Of a DNA stretch of 64,000 nt, positions 52,080 to 61,906 are shown piece by piece; the stretch's first letter is position 1, and each line of letters starts with the position of its first letter. The position numbers were made by a program, and so were the translations under genes. Source of the DNA: Thermotogae bacterium (GTDB lineage: Bacteria; Thermotogota; Thermotogae; Petrotogales; Petrotogaceae). Below the pieces are notes generated by a model. That model did not search any database, was not told where the DNA came from, and saw nothing but the letters and a program-made list of their open reading frames with translations. The stretch is from NCBI GenBank assembly GCA_024233675.1, contig JACKPH010000006.1, positions 20,126 to 84,125 of the forward strand. The letters are read 5' to 3'.

Positions 52080-55000
52080 TTAACCTCCGAAAAGGGACAT
52101 CTGATTTTTCTCGGGAAGACCTTTGAGAATATTAAGTTCTTTAAGTGTTTCAATATTTGTTTTATTAAGATTTGTTCTGTTCATAAGTTCTTCCATTGAT
52201 TTGAAATCATTTTCCTCACGGGCTCTTATAACACTTTCAGCGGCTTTTTCACCAAGATTAGGTATTTTTATAAAAGGTACAAGAAGGCTTTTATCCTCTA
52301 TTATGAATTTTTTTGAATCTGATCTGTAGAGATCAACATTTTTGAATGTATAACCTCTAAGAAGCATTTCCAGAGCAAGTTCCAAAGCAGCTTTTTCACT
52401 CTTTTTTCTTACATCCATGTCACCGCTTTTTATTTCGGTAATTCTCTGTTTTATAGCTTCCTTTCCTCTTGTTATAACTGCTAAATTAAATTCATCACCT
52501 TTTATGGAAAAGTATGTCGCATAAAAAGCAAGAGGATAATGAACTTTAAAATAAGCTATTCTGAAAGCCATAGATACATATGCCGTTGCATGAGCTTTAG
52601 GAAAAAGATATTTGATTTTTTTACACGAATCTATAAACCAGTCAGCTACATTGAGAGATTTTATAAGCTGTTCATCTTCAGGAGAAAGTCCTTTACCTTT
52701 TCTTACTTTTTCCATGATAAAAAATGCTTTTTTAGGTTCACTTCCCAGTTTTATAAGATAATTCATAATATCGTCCCTACAGGAAATAACATCAGAAATT
52801 GTTCCTTTACCGTGTTTAATTATTTCCTGGGCATTTCCTGCCCAAACGTCTGTACCGTGAGATAAACCTGAAATTCTTATAAGATCAGCAAATGTTTTAG
52901 GTCTTGTATCTTCAAGCATTCTTCTTACAAAATCTGTTCCGAATTCAGGAATTCCGAGTGTACCTACAGATGTATCAAGCTCGCTTTTCAGATCTATTTT
53001 TAATACACCGCTTGAAGAAAATATACTCATTGTATCTTTATCATCCATAGGTATATCTTCAGGTTTTATACCTGTTATATCTGTCAGCATTTTTATAAAA
53101 GTAGGGTCGTCGTGTCCGAGTGCATCAAGTTTTATAAGGTCATCATGAATAACATGATAATCAAAATGAGTTGTTGTTACGTCTGATTTCTGATCATTTG
53201 CAGGTCTCTGTATAGGAGTAAAATCATAAACAGAAAATTCTTTCGGAACAATCATAAGGCCACCCGGATGCTGGCCTGTAGTTCTTTTTACACCGGTTAT
53301 TGATTTTGCAATTCTTATTATTTCTGATTCTTTTATAAATTTATATTTTTCCTGTAAACCGTATTTTCCGTATTCTTCCTTAAAAGCTCTTGCATATCCG
53401 AGAGCTGTTTTTTCCGCAACTGTTGCAATTGTACCTGCTTTAAAAACATGTCCCACACCAAACATTTCTTCTACATATTTATGTGCTGTAGACTGGTATT
53501 CTCCGGAAAAATTAAGATCTATATCTGGGATTTTGTCTCCTTCAAAACCCATAAATGTTGCAAACGGAATTGACTGACCGTTTTTCTTCATGTTTTCAGA
53601 ACATTTCGGGCATTTTTTGTCCGGAAGGTCAAATCCTGAAGCAAAAGAACCATCGGTTATAAAAACCGAATGTCTGCATTTCGGACATACATAATGAGGA
53701 TCAAGCGGATTAACTTCAGTTATTCCCATCATTGTAGCAACAAATGAACTTCCTACGGAACCTCTTGAACCTACAAGATAACCGTCTTCATTAGATTTTT
53801 TAACAATTCTTTCGGCCATAAGATAAAGAACAGAATAACCGTTGTTTATTATTGAATTGAGTTCGAATTCAAGTCTTTTCTCAACTATTTCCGGCAGAAC
53901 ATCGCCGTATATTTCATGTGCTTTTGTCATTGAAAGATTTCTTACTTCATCTTCTGCTCCGTCTATAACAGGAGGATTTAATTTTTTTGTAAGCGGTTGA
54001 ATATTATCTATTGAATCAGCTATTTTGTTGCTGTTTGTAATAACAATTTCTTTTGCTGTTTCTGAGCTGTCAAATATTTTTAAAGCTTCCTGAAGCATTT
54101 CTTCTGTAGTTCTGAAAAATCTTTTTGTAGGATGAGGTTTCTTTTTATCAGCGACTTTAAGAGCTTCTATAAATTTATCCTCATTAGGATTATAATAATG
54201 AACGTTTCCTGTCATGACAGGAATTATATTTAATTCTTTTGCTATATCATAAAAAAGTCTGTACATTTCTTTTATTCTTTCGGGATCTATAGGGTCACGT
54301 GATTCAAAAACATCCACAGGCATTATTTCTATAAAATCGTAAAATTTTGCCGTTTCTGTTAATTCATCTTTTGTAGCGCCTCTCATAAACTGTTCCGAAA
54401 GCTCTCCGTTTTCGCAGCCGCTTCCTATAAGAAGACCTTCCCTTAAAGTGATTAATTCACTCTTTAATATTCTCGGAACTCTGTAAAAATATTTTAAATG
54501 AGCATTTGAAACGAGTTCGTATAAATTTCTGAGACCTTTTCTTGTTTTTACAAGTATTGTCATATGCATAGGACGCAGTGACTTATAATCAATAAATTTC
54601 TTAAGTATATCAAGTTCTTCGAGATTATTAATGCCACGTGATTTTGATTTTTTAATCAGTTCAAGAAAAACACGTCCTGTTATTTCGGCATCTTCGTGAG
54701 CCCTGTGATGTTCAAAGTTTCCGAGCTTTAATTCTTTAACTACTTTATCAAGTGAATATCCTGTGAGTGAAAGCAGTGATTTTGAAAGTGAAAGTGTATC
54801 TATATAAGTTCTTTCAAAATTAAGATTAAGTGCTTTTCCGGCCCATTCTCTCAGAAATCTGTAGTCAAAATCGGCATTGTGGGCAACAAGAACAGAATCA
54901 CCTATAAAATCTATAAAATCCGGAAGAACTTCTTCAACCGGGGGTTCGTTTTCAAGCATTTCATTAGTTATACCTGTAATTTTTGTAATAATAGGCGGAA

Positions 55001-56249
55001 CAGAATTTACAGGTTTTATCATTTTATGGTATTTCTCTGTAATTTCACCGTTTATAATTTTAACAGCACCTATTTCTATTATTTCATTTACAGCCGGCTG
55101 AAGTCCGGTTGTTTCAAAGTCAAAAACAACGTATTCGAAATCATCTATAGGACCTTTTTTTGAAATTAAATTAATTATATTTATAAAATCATCGACAACA
55201 TAAGCTTCTATACCGAAAAGAGGTTTAATACCCGCACCTGTTGCTTTTGAAAAAAAATCCGGTATACTCTGAACAACACCGTGATCAGTTATGGCAACAG
55301 CTTTATGACCCCATTTGGAAGCAATATTTACTATATCTGAAACTTCAAGGATTGCATCCATTGAACTTAGTTTTGAATGACAGTGTAATTCTACTCTTTT
55401 TTCTTCTGCCGAATCTGTTCTGAGTGTTTTATCATGACCTTTTAATATATTATTCGGAATTATTGCATAATCGTTGGAAAAATTATCATAAAAAGTTTTT
55501 CCTTCAACTGTTATATAACTTCCCTCACTGATTAGTGAATTGAGTTTTTCGGCATTATCTTTAAAGGATTTAAGAACATATGAATCTGTATAATCCGTTA
55601 AAAAAAGGCTTAAAACTTTAGAACGGTCGTTAAAATCTTTATAAAAAACACGGCCTTCAATTACTACCTGTATATTTTCAACCGTAGGTATTTTTTCAAT
55701 AGGAATAGGAACTTTTTTAAACATTCTGCCGAAAATTAAATCCGTTTTTTCTGCGGGTACATTTTCAGGTTCTCTTCTTACATAAGTAATATCAGGTTCA
55801 TCGTTATAGTATTCCTGCTGGTTTTCTTCTTTCATTACCGCTATTTTTACCGGAACAGATAAAAAACGGTCAAAGTATTTTTCTATTTTTGAAGAATAAA
55901 TGCTTATTTTTGATATTATGTAATCCAGATGTGTTTTAAGTACAATGGTATTCTCTGATTTTTCAGAAATTTCAGGTGTAACAAACCTTAATAATTTTTC
56001 GAAAGAACTTCCCGTTATTATACCGTTCCAGTTTTCCGTAATATAATTTATATCCTTATCGCCTTTTACATTTAAAGTTATATTTCTTTTAAGAAGTTTG
56101 CGGAAAAATTTCTCCACATGTTTTTCAAAAGCTTCATTTCTGCTGTTATTTATTTCAATTGTAACTCTGTTATCATCAAAGAAAATTTCACCGTCTATTT
56201 CAAAAGGAAGAAATCCTACATTTTCCATAAGATAATCTTCAATTTTCAT
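52080..56249 (-). CDS. polC: DNA polymerase III alpha subunit, PolC type
   Basis: A 1389-residue replicase. The order is an N-terminal region (about 1-190), an OB fold (about 190-270), a PHP domain starting RVELHCHSKLSS (about 285) that is split by a DnaQ-like 3'-5' exonuclease (DFETTGLQ, about 377; HNADFDYRFL; HRAHEDAEITG), a zinc-binding finger with two CPKC pairs (about 850-890), the palm with the catalytic PDIDLNFSG (about 905), HPGGLMIVP, and a C-terminal clamp-binding motif QMSLFGG. It replicates the chromosome with proofreading. The start overlaps the ruvC stop (TAATG) and follows AAGGAGGTAT. Confidence 0.96.
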   Translation of the reverse strand: MKIEDYLMENVGFLPFEIDGEIFFDDNRVTIEINNSRNEAFEKHVEKFFRKLLKRNITLNVKGDKDINYITENWNGIITGSSFEKLLRFVTPEISEKSENTIVLKTHLDYIISKISIYSSKIEKYFDRFLSVPVKIAVMKEENQQEYYNDEPDITYVRREPENVPAEKTDLIFGRMFKKVPIPIEKIPTVENIQVVIEGRVFYKDFNDRSKVLSLFLTDYTDSYVLKSFKDNAEKLNSLISEGSYITVEGKTFYDNFSNDYAIIPNNILKGHDKTLRTDSAEEKRVELHCHSKLSSMDAILEVSDIVNIASKWGHKAVAITDHGVVQSIPDFFSKATGAGIKPLFGIEAYVVDDFINIINLISKKGPIDDFEYVVFDFETTGLQPAVNEIIEIGAVKIINGEITEKYHKMIKPVNSVPPIITKITGITNEMLENEPPVEEVLPDFIDFIGDSVLVAHNADFDYRFLREWAGKALNLNFERTYIDTLSLSKSLLSLTGYSLDKVVKELKLGNFEHHRAHEDAEITGRVFLELIKKSKSRGINNLEELDILKKFIDYKSLRPMHMTILVKTRKGLRNLYELVSNAHLKYFYRVPRILKSELITLREGLLIGSGCENGELSEQFMRGATKDELTETAKFYDFIEIMPVDVFESRDPIDPERIKEMYRLFYDIAKELNIIPVMTGNVHYYNPNEDKFIEALKVADKKKPHPTKRFFRTTEEMLQEALKIFDSSETAKEIVITNSNKIADSIDNIQPLTKKLNPPVIDGAEDEVRNLSMTKAHEIYGDVLPEIVEKRLEFELNSIINNGYSVLYLMAERIVKKSNEDGYLVGSRGSVGSSFVATMMGITEVNPLDPHYVCPKCRHSVFITDGSFASGFDLPDKKCPKCSENMKKNGQSIPFATFMGFEGDKIPDIDLNFSGEYQSTAHKYVEEMFGVGHVFKAGTIATVAEKTALGYARAFKEEYGKYGLQEKYKFIKESEIIRIAKSITGVKRTTGQHPGGLMIVPKEFSVYDFTPIQRPANDQKSDVTTTHFDYHVIHDDLIKLDALGHDDPTFIKMLTDITGIKPEDIPMDDKDTMSIFSSSGVLKIDLKSELDTSVGTLGIPEFGTDFVRRMLEDTRPKTFADLIRISGLSHGTDVWAGNAQEIIKHGKGTISDVISCRDDIMNYLIKLGSEPKKAFFIMEKVRKGKGLSPEDEQLIKSLNVADWFIDSCKKIKYLFPKAHATAYVSMAFRIAYFKVHYPLAFYATYFSIKGDEFNLAVITRGKEAIKQRITEIKSGDMDVRKKSEKAALELALEMLLRGYTFKNVDLYRSDSKKFIIEDKSLLVPFIKIPNLGEKAAESVIRAREENDFKSMEELMNRTNLNKTNIETLKELNILKGLPEKNQMSLFGG

Positions 56250-56725
56250 TATGAATACCTCCTTGTATTACCATGACAGAATGCTGCTGCAAGAGCATCT
56301 GCAGCATCATCGGGAGTAGGTGTTTTTTTCAGATTAAAAATAAGTTTTAAAGTTCTCTGAATCTGACCTTTTTCAGCACGGCCGTAACCTGTTACGGCCT
56401 GTTTTATCTGAAAAGGCGTATATTCATATATTGGAACATTATTTTTCTGAAGTGAAAGAAGTATTACGCCTCTTGCCTCTCCTACCTGTATAGCGGTAGT
56501 AACATTTCTGAAGAAAAAAAGTTCCTCAACACTTGATTCATCCGGTTTGTATTTTTCAATCAGTTTTTCCATATCTATATATATCTGATTAAGTCTTTCC
56601 GGTAATTTTAAATCCGTATCGGTGTAAATGACTCCGTAATCAATTATTTTAAAGTTATTTCCCGTTTTCTGAATAACTCCGAAACCTATTCTTCCGTAGC
56701 CGGGATCTATTCCTAAAATTATCAT
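56249..56725 (-). CDS. ruvC: Holliday junction resolvase RuvC
   Basis: A 158-residue resolvase. The catalytic acids are in ILGIDPGYGRIGFG (about residues 3-16), SSVEELFFFRNVTTAIQVGE (about 64-83) and DDAADALAAAFCH near the C-terminus. GYGRAEKGQIQRTL is the typical loop. It cuts four-way junctions with RuvAB. The start follows AGGAGTGGTTTT, and it heads an operon with polC, the clamp-like gene and the transporter. Confidence 0.96.
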   Translation of the reverse strand: MIILGIDPGYGRIGFGVIQKTGNNFKIIDYGVIYTDTDLKLPERLNQIYIDMEKLIEKYKPDESSVEELFFFRNVTTAIQVGEARGVILLSLQKNNVPIYEYTPFQIKQAVTGYGRAEKGQIQRTLKLIFNLKKTPTPDDAADALAAAFCHGNTRRYS

Positions 56726-56761
56726 AAAACCACTCCTAAAAATAAACTTTCTGTATACAAT

Positions 56762-56790
56762 ATTATACTTCTTTTCATGAAACTAAACAA
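56762..56790 (-). promoter_or_regulatory. Promoter of the ruvC-polC operon
   Basis: On the minus strand TTGTTT (complement of 56785-56790), 17-base spacer, TATAAT (complement of 56762-56767), about 30 bases before the ruvC start. Confidence 0.65.
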
Positions 56791-56877
56791 GTATTTCCTG
56801 ATTTCTGACACCTCATTATTATACAGTATAAATATAAATACAAAGTTATTATTATATTTTATGAATTAAAAATTTAC

Positions 56878-56927
56878 TTGATAACTATATATAGTTGTGA
56901 TAAAATTAAACTACCGATATTTTGTAT
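56878..56927 (+). promoter_or_regulatory. nrdJ promoter with two NrdR-like boxes
   Basis: TTGATA (56878-56883), 17-base spacer, TAAAAT (56901-56906). The spacer contains the perfect palindrome AACTATATATAGTT (56883-56896), the core of the NrdR box consensus. A weaker match TACCGATATTTTGTAT (56912-56927) lies with its centre 30 bases downstream. A pair of boxes about three helical turns apart, across the promoter, is the usual NrdR layout. Confidence 0.6.
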
Positions 56928-56942
56928 TATGAGGGGGTCAAT

Positions 56943-59432
56943 ATGAACAATATTATAGAAAATTATTTAAATGTAAAACCGTCACAGAATGCTTATACAA
57001 TACTAAGAGACAGATATTTTCTGAAAGATTCTGACGGTAATTTTGCCGAAAACGACTGGGAAGATATTGCACTGAGAGTTTCAAGACATGTTGCTGCATC
57101 AGAAATACTTTATGAAAAAGATATAGAAAAAATTAAAGAAACAGAGAAAAAATTTTTTGAACTTATTAAATCAAGAATTTTTATACCTAATTCACCTACA
57201 CTTTTTAATGCGGGGAAAACACTTAAAAGAGAATTATTTACAAAGAAAACAGAAGATATGAAAATTGAGGATTATATAGAAATTTATGATACAAGAAACA
57301 ATCATAATATGCTTTCCGCATGTTTTGTAATTCCTATGGATGATTCTATGAACGGAATATTTGATGCGGTTAAAAATGCTGCACTTATAATGAAATACGG
57401 CGGAGGAGTAGGTTATGATTTCTCTGTGCTGAGGGGAAAAGGATCGTCAATAGCCGGTACCGGAGGAAAATCATCAGGACCTATAAGTTTTATGCATGTT
57501 TTTAACACATCGGCATCAACAATAGAACAGGGGGGTGCAAGAAGAGCTGCCCAGATGGCTGTTCTTAGATATGATCATCCTGATATTACAGATTTTATTA
57601 ATTCCAAAAAAAATAATGACGGTAATTCTGTTCTGAATTATTTTAATATATCAGTTAATATAGATAATCCCGAAGAATTTGACGGAAAAATAGAAAACGG
57701 TGAAAAAATAAAATTAAAAGACGACAAAGAAATATCAGCAGAAGAATTACTGGATAAAATATCAAAAAATGCATGGAAATCCGGAGATCCCGGAATGCTT
57801 TTTTTAGGGAGACATAACAGATATTATGCCATGGGAGAAAAAACTCCGGTAACAGCAACAAATCCGTGCGGTGAAGAACCGCTTCCGCCTTTCGGAAGCT
57901 GTAATCTCGGTTCGGTTGATATAGCAAAACTTGTTGATTATATTGATATTACCGATCCCGATTCCGAAAATATAATTTATTTTAAAGAAATAATTGATAC
58001 ATGTGTAAGATTTCTTGATGATATTATAGATATAAATGTATATCCTCTTAAAGAAATAGATGAAATGTCAAAAAATCAGAGATTTATAGGACTCGGATTT
58101 ATGGGTATGGCAGATGCTCTTTATAAAAAAGAAATAGCCTACGACTCTGAAGAAGGCAGAAATTTTATGATGAATGCAACTGCGGCACTTGCATATTATT
58201 CACACTGTGCAAGTACAGAACTTGCAAAAATAAGGGGAAATTTTCCTGAATTTGAAAATTCAAAATATCCGGATGGTTTTATTCCTTTTGCAATGATTAA
58301 AGAAAGTAATAATATATTTACTGAAAAGTGGAATAAACTTATAGAACAGCATTTTAAAAACGATGCGGTAAAATTTAAAAGAAATGTTCAGGTTAACACA
58401 ATAGCCCCGACAGGAAGTATATCAAATATAGCTGATACTTCAAGCGGAATAGAGCCTAATTTTATGCTTGCATATCTCAGGTATATGACGGATAAAGAAG
58501 GTAAAAGAGTTCCGCTTTCCTATATGAACAAAGTTCTTAAAGAAAAGATAAATTCGCATATGACAGATGAAACAGAAGCAATGATTCTCGAAAAAGGTAA
58601 TATAAAAGATATAAAAGAAATAAGACCGGAGTTAAAGAAAGTATTTGTAACCTCTATGGATATTTCGCCTGAAAATCATTTACTTGCACAGCATGTAATA
58701 CAGTCGTATCTTGATGCATCATGTTCAAAAACAATAAATATGCCGAATAGCATTACAGAAAGAGAAGTTTATGAAATATACAGAAAAGCGCTTAAATTAA
58801 ATCTTAAAGGAATTACTATTTACAGAGACGGAAGTCTTCAGACACAGGTTTTAACTGCAAATAAGAAAAAAGAAGATAAAGAAATAAGATTTTTTGTTCT
58901 TGACGAAAAACACAAATTAAGAGCCAAACCGAGAAAAGAAACATTAAGAAGTGTGACAAGAAAGTATAAATATATAAATGATACTGTTTATATAACAGTT
59001 TCTTTTGATGATAACGGTGAAGCAATAGAAATTTTTCTTTCAGACGGTACAGAAACTGCCGAAGTTATAGGAAGACTCTCTTCTATAGCCCTCAGGGCAG
59101 GTGTGTCTTCCGATGAACTTATACAGCAGCTTGAAAAGGTTAAAGGTGATTTCTGCAAGGGGCTTGCTAAAGAAATAAAACTTGCACTCGAAGATTTTTC
59201 AGAATTATGGGAATACGATGAAATAAATGACGAAATGTTTAAAACTGGTAAACCCATGTCAAGAGATGAAGTTGAAAAATTCGTTCATGCAAACGGACTG
59301 AAATATGAAAAAGGTTTTTATGTTGATAATGACGGAGTGCAGTACTGTCCTTCATGCCTTTCAAAAAATTCTATGATTATGAAGGAAGGATGTATGAGTT
59401 GTAAAACCTGCGGATGGTCTAAGTGCAACTGA
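56943..59432 (+). CDS. nrdJ: Adenosylcobalamin-dependent (class II) ribonucleotide reductase
   Basis: About 829 residues. The N-terminal domain has the IPNSPTLFNAGK block. The core shows ALIMKYGGGVGYDFSVLRGK, the catalytic NPCGEEPL (about residue 300), GSCNLGSVDIAKLV and NTIAPTGSISNIADTSSGIE. The C-terminus has a domain of unknown function, then a zinc-ribbon-like tail CPSCLSKNSM and CKTCGWSKC. It reduces ribonucleotides without oxygen, consistent with an anaerobe that makes or takes up B12. The start at 56943 follows GAGGGGGTCAAT; an upstream extension has no site. NrdR-like boxes control it. Confidence 0.95.
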   Translation: MNNIIENYLNVKPSQNAYTILRDRYFLKDSDGNFAENDWEDIALRVSRHVAASEILYEKDIEKIKETEKKFFELIKSRIFIPNSPTLFNAGKTLKRELFTKKTEDMKIEDYIEIYDTRNNHNMLSACFVIPMDDSMNGIFDAVKNAALIMKYGGGVGYDFSVLRGKGSSIAGTGGKSSGPISFMHVFNTSASTIEQGGARRAAQMAVLRYDHPDITDFINSKKNNDGNSVLNYFNISVNIDNPEEFDGKIENGEKIKLKDDKEISAEELLDKISKNAWKSGDPGMLFLGRHNRYYAMGEKTPVTATNPCGEEPLPPFGSCNLGSVDIAKLVDYIDITDPDSENIIYFKEIIDTCVRFLDDIIDINVYPLKEIDEMSKNQRFIGLGFMGMADALYKKEIAYDSEEGRNFMMNATAALAYYSHCASTELAKIRGNFPEFENSKYPDGFIPFAMIKESNNIFTEKWNKLIEQHFKNDAVKFKRNVQVNTIAPTGSISNIADTSSGIEPNFMLAYLRYMTDKEGKRVPLSYMNKVLKEKINSHMTDETEAMILEKGNIKDIKEIRPELKKVFVTSMDISPENHLLAQHVIQSYLDASCSKTINMPNSITEREVYEIYRKALKLNLKGITIYRDGSLQTQVLTANKKKEDKEIRFFVLDEKHKLRAKPRKETLRSVTRKYKYINDTVYITVSFDDNGEAIEIFLSDGTETAEVIGRLSSIALRAGVSSDELIQQLEKVKGDFCKGLAKEIKLALEDFSELWEYDEINDEMFKTGKPMSRDEVEKFVHANGLKYEKGFYVDNDGVQYCPSCLSKNSMIMKEGCMSCKTCGWSKCN

Positions 59433-59476
59433 TGTAATATATGATATAATTATTATATAAATTACGGAGGTGAATA

Positions 59477-60016
59477 ATGGAATATAAAAAATTTCATGAC
59501 TCTTTTCTAACAAGTGCCAGACAGGAAGGATATATTCACGGAGATCATATACACCCTGTTTTACTTCTTTGGATAGAGTTCGACGAAGAATCAAAAATAA
59601 AATTTCTGGATTTTATGGAAAACACAGATCCGGAATTCAAAGAAGAAATGGAAGAATATCTTGAAAATTATGACATTAAAACAAATATCATACCGGTTTA
59701 TTTTCCTATGCATTTTCATGAAGACAGTGAATATGATGCTTTTATGAACTTTATTGATGAGATAAAAAATATGGTAAATATTCATGTTTATTCATTATTA
59801 TCAGAAATTTCAATTCATGAAGACGATGAAGATACAGAAAGTGAAGATTTTGATGAAGAAAATGTTGATTATTACCCGGGAATTTTTACCGAAACAAAAG
59901 ATTCACAGGCGTTTTTTACTGTTATGGATTACAGCGGTAAAGTACTTGAAGATTATTCCGGTGAATATTCAATTGACGATCCTTTTATAGAAGGCCTGAG
60001 AATGGATATATTCTGA
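59477..60016 (+). CDS. Acidic protein of unknown function
   Basis: A 179-residue soluble protein with no signal peptide or membrane helix. It is strongly acidic, with an Asp/Glu-rich stretch (about residues 115-140) in the middle and several histidines near the N-terminus (GYIHGDHIHPVLLLW). The N-terminal part looks like an alpha-beta fold and the C-terminal part ends IEGLRMDIF. I recognise no family. It follows nrdJ by 44 bases with ACGGAGGTG upstream and could be co-transcribed with it; a role in the same pathway is only suggested by position. Confidence 0.8.
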   Translation: MEYKKFHDSFLTSARQEGYIHGDHIHPVLLLWIEFDEESKIKFLDFMENTDPEFKEEMEEYLENYDIKTNIIPVYFPMHFHEDSEYDAFMNFIDEIKNMVNIHVYSLLSEISIHEDDEDTESEDFDEENVDYYPGIFTETKDSQAFFTVMDYSGKVLEDYSGEYSIDDPFIEGLRMDIF

Positions 60017-60020
60017 AAAT

Positions 60021-60040
60021 AAAAACGCTTAGGCGTTTTT
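60021..60040 (+). terminator. Intrinsic terminator
   Basis: AAAAACGC, loop TTAG, GCGTTTTT, then ATTTTTATTTT. Confidence 0.85.
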
Positions 60041-60096
60041 ATTTTTATTTTATTTATGATAAAATTTAGAGTGTAACCTACATTCGGGAGGCTTTT

Positions 60097-61866
60097 ATGA
60101 GATCTATAAAAAAAACAACGTCAAATATTATTAAAATTTATTATTTATTATTTTTAATTATGACAATTTTTCTTTTAATATTTTTTAAACAGGACAATGA
60201 TATAACAATTTTAAGAAAAAATTATACAAAAGTTGTTTCAAAAACTAATCAGACCATATCTTCGCTATATAAAATAAGAGATTCTTATTCCGATAATATT
60301 TATGAAAATGAATTTTATAAGGAGATAAAAAATAATTCAAAAAATATAATTTCTGATATAAGAAATTATGATTTCATAAAATTTGAAGGTGTTTCCGTAG
60401 AAAAAACTTTAAAATTTACGGAAAAAGAAATTTCTGATATTTCCGAGGTTATAACTGAATTAGGAAACAACATAAAAATTATAAGTTCTTTTATAAATAA
60501 CAAAATAGAAAATACATTTAATTTTCAGAAATATTTTTTCATATTATTTTTTATTTTCAGTTTTGCACTTCTTATAATTGTCAATATAATAAAAAATTTC
60601 AATTATAATTTTTATGAAACAATATCTGAAAATCTTCAGAAAACAGAAAAACTAATGAATTTTGAAAATACGGATTTTAATGAAAATGTTAAATGGGTAG
60701 AGGAAAAGAAATACCTTGATATTTTTAATAATCTGAAAAAGGATCTTATGTTTTCGAACAAATATCTCGATTTAGGTATTTACGGAAGTCTTGAAAAACT
60801 TCTTCCTGAAATTCAGAAAACGATTCAGATATCAATGCCGGCAGACAGAATAGGTGTTGCTTTTCTTGATTCTTTCGGTAATGTAATTGCAGAAACAACA
60901 TATTCAAAATCAAAAAAAGTTTTTCTCGGAATAGGATTTTCACAAAAAATTGATGAAACATCTCTCGGAAAAATAGTTGATTCCGAAAGCAGTTACAGAA
61001 TAATAAATGATCTTGAATATCATCTGAGATCAACAAAATCAAAATCAACAGCACTTATAGTCAAAGAAGGATTTAAATCAAATCTCACGTTACCTATATA
61101 TTTAGGTAATGAATGTGTAGGATTCCTCTTTATATCAAGTTTTGAGAAAAATTCATATACTGAAAAACACGGTATTATAGGTAAAAAAATAATGAATCTT
61201 ATAAAACAGAATTTATATAATCATTACATAGTGCAGCAGCTTGTTGCCTCAATATCCGGAGGTCTTGTTAAACTTGTTGAGGGAAGAGATAATGAAACAG
61301 GCAATCATATAAGAAGAGTAAGTGTATATTCTAAAATAATTGCCGAAGAACTGTCTGAAAATAATAAAAAGATAAATCCTAAATTTATAAGAGAACTTTA
61401 CTGGTTTGCCCCTCTACACGATATAGGAAAAGTAGGAATTGCGGATGCAATACTCTTAAAACCCGGAAGACTTACTTCTGAAGAATTTGAAATAATGAAA
61501 AATCATGTTAATATCGGAGCAGGAATAATAGAGGAAATTAACAAATCACTTAAAAACATAAAAGATTATCATTTGCTCGATATTGCAAAAGATGTAATAC
61601 TGGGACATCATGAAAAATATGACGGTACAGGATATCCTTACGGGCTGAGCAAAGAGGAAATACCGCTTGCCGGAAGAATAGTTGCTGTCGCTGACGTTTT
61701 TGATGCACTCTGCAGTAAAAGACCATATAAAGAACCATTTACTTTTGAAGAATCTGTAGAAATAATAGAAAAGTCATCAGGAAAACATTTTGACCCGGTA
61801 GTTGCCGGAGCATTTTTAAACAATATTGATAAAATAAAAGAAATATATACAGAATATAAGGACTGA
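60097..61866 (+). CDS. Membrane GAF/HD-GYP cyclic di-GMP phosphodiesterase
   Basis: A 589-residue sensor. It has a membrane helix (about 14-30), an extracytoplasmic helical region (about 32-145), a second helix (about 146-166), a GAF domain (about 225-380) and an HD-GYP domain (about 385-585). The metal site HDIGK (in LHDIGKVGIADAILLKPG) and the HHEKYDGTGYPYGL motif are intact. These enzymes hydrolyse cyclic di-GMP, opposing the two GGDEF proteins in this window. The start follows CGGGAGGC. It is monocistronic. Confidence 0.9.
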   Translation: MRSIKKTTSNIIKIYYLLFLIMTIFLLIFFKQDNDITILRKNYTKVVSKTNQTISSLYKIRDSYSDNIYENEFYKEIKNNSKNIISDIRNYDFIKFEGVSVEKTLKFTEKEISDISEVITELGNNIKIISSFINNKIENTFNFQKYFFILFFIFSFALLIIVNIIKNFNYNFYETISENLQKTEKLMNFENTDFNENVKWVEEKKYLDIFNNLKKDLMFSNKYLDLGIYGSLEKLLPEIQKTIQISMPADRIGVAFLDSFGNVIAETTYSKSKKVFLGIGFSQKIDETSLGKIVDSESSYRIINDLEYHLRSTKSKSTALIVKEGFKSNLTLPIYLGNECVGFLFISSFEKNSYTEKHGIIGKKIMNLIKQNLYNHYIVQQLVASISGGLVKLVEGRDNETGNHIRRVSVYSKIIAEELSENNKKINPKFIRELYWFAPLHDIGKVGIADAILLKPGRLTSEEFEIMKNHVNIGAGIIEEINKSLKNIKDYHLLDIAKDVILGHHEKYDGTGYPYGLSKEEIPLAGRIVAVADVFDALCSKRPYKEPFTFEESVEIIEKSSGKHFDPVVAGAFLNNIDKIKEIYTEYKD

Positions 61867-61872
61867 AATTAT

Positions 61873-61906
61873 AAAATAAACTCCTGCTATTGCAGGAGTT
61901 TATTTT
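61873..61906. terminator. Bidirectional intrinsic terminator
   Basis: AAAATAAACTCCTGC, loop TATT, GCAGGAGTTTATTTT: a 15-bp perfect stem between convergent genes. Confidence 0.9.
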
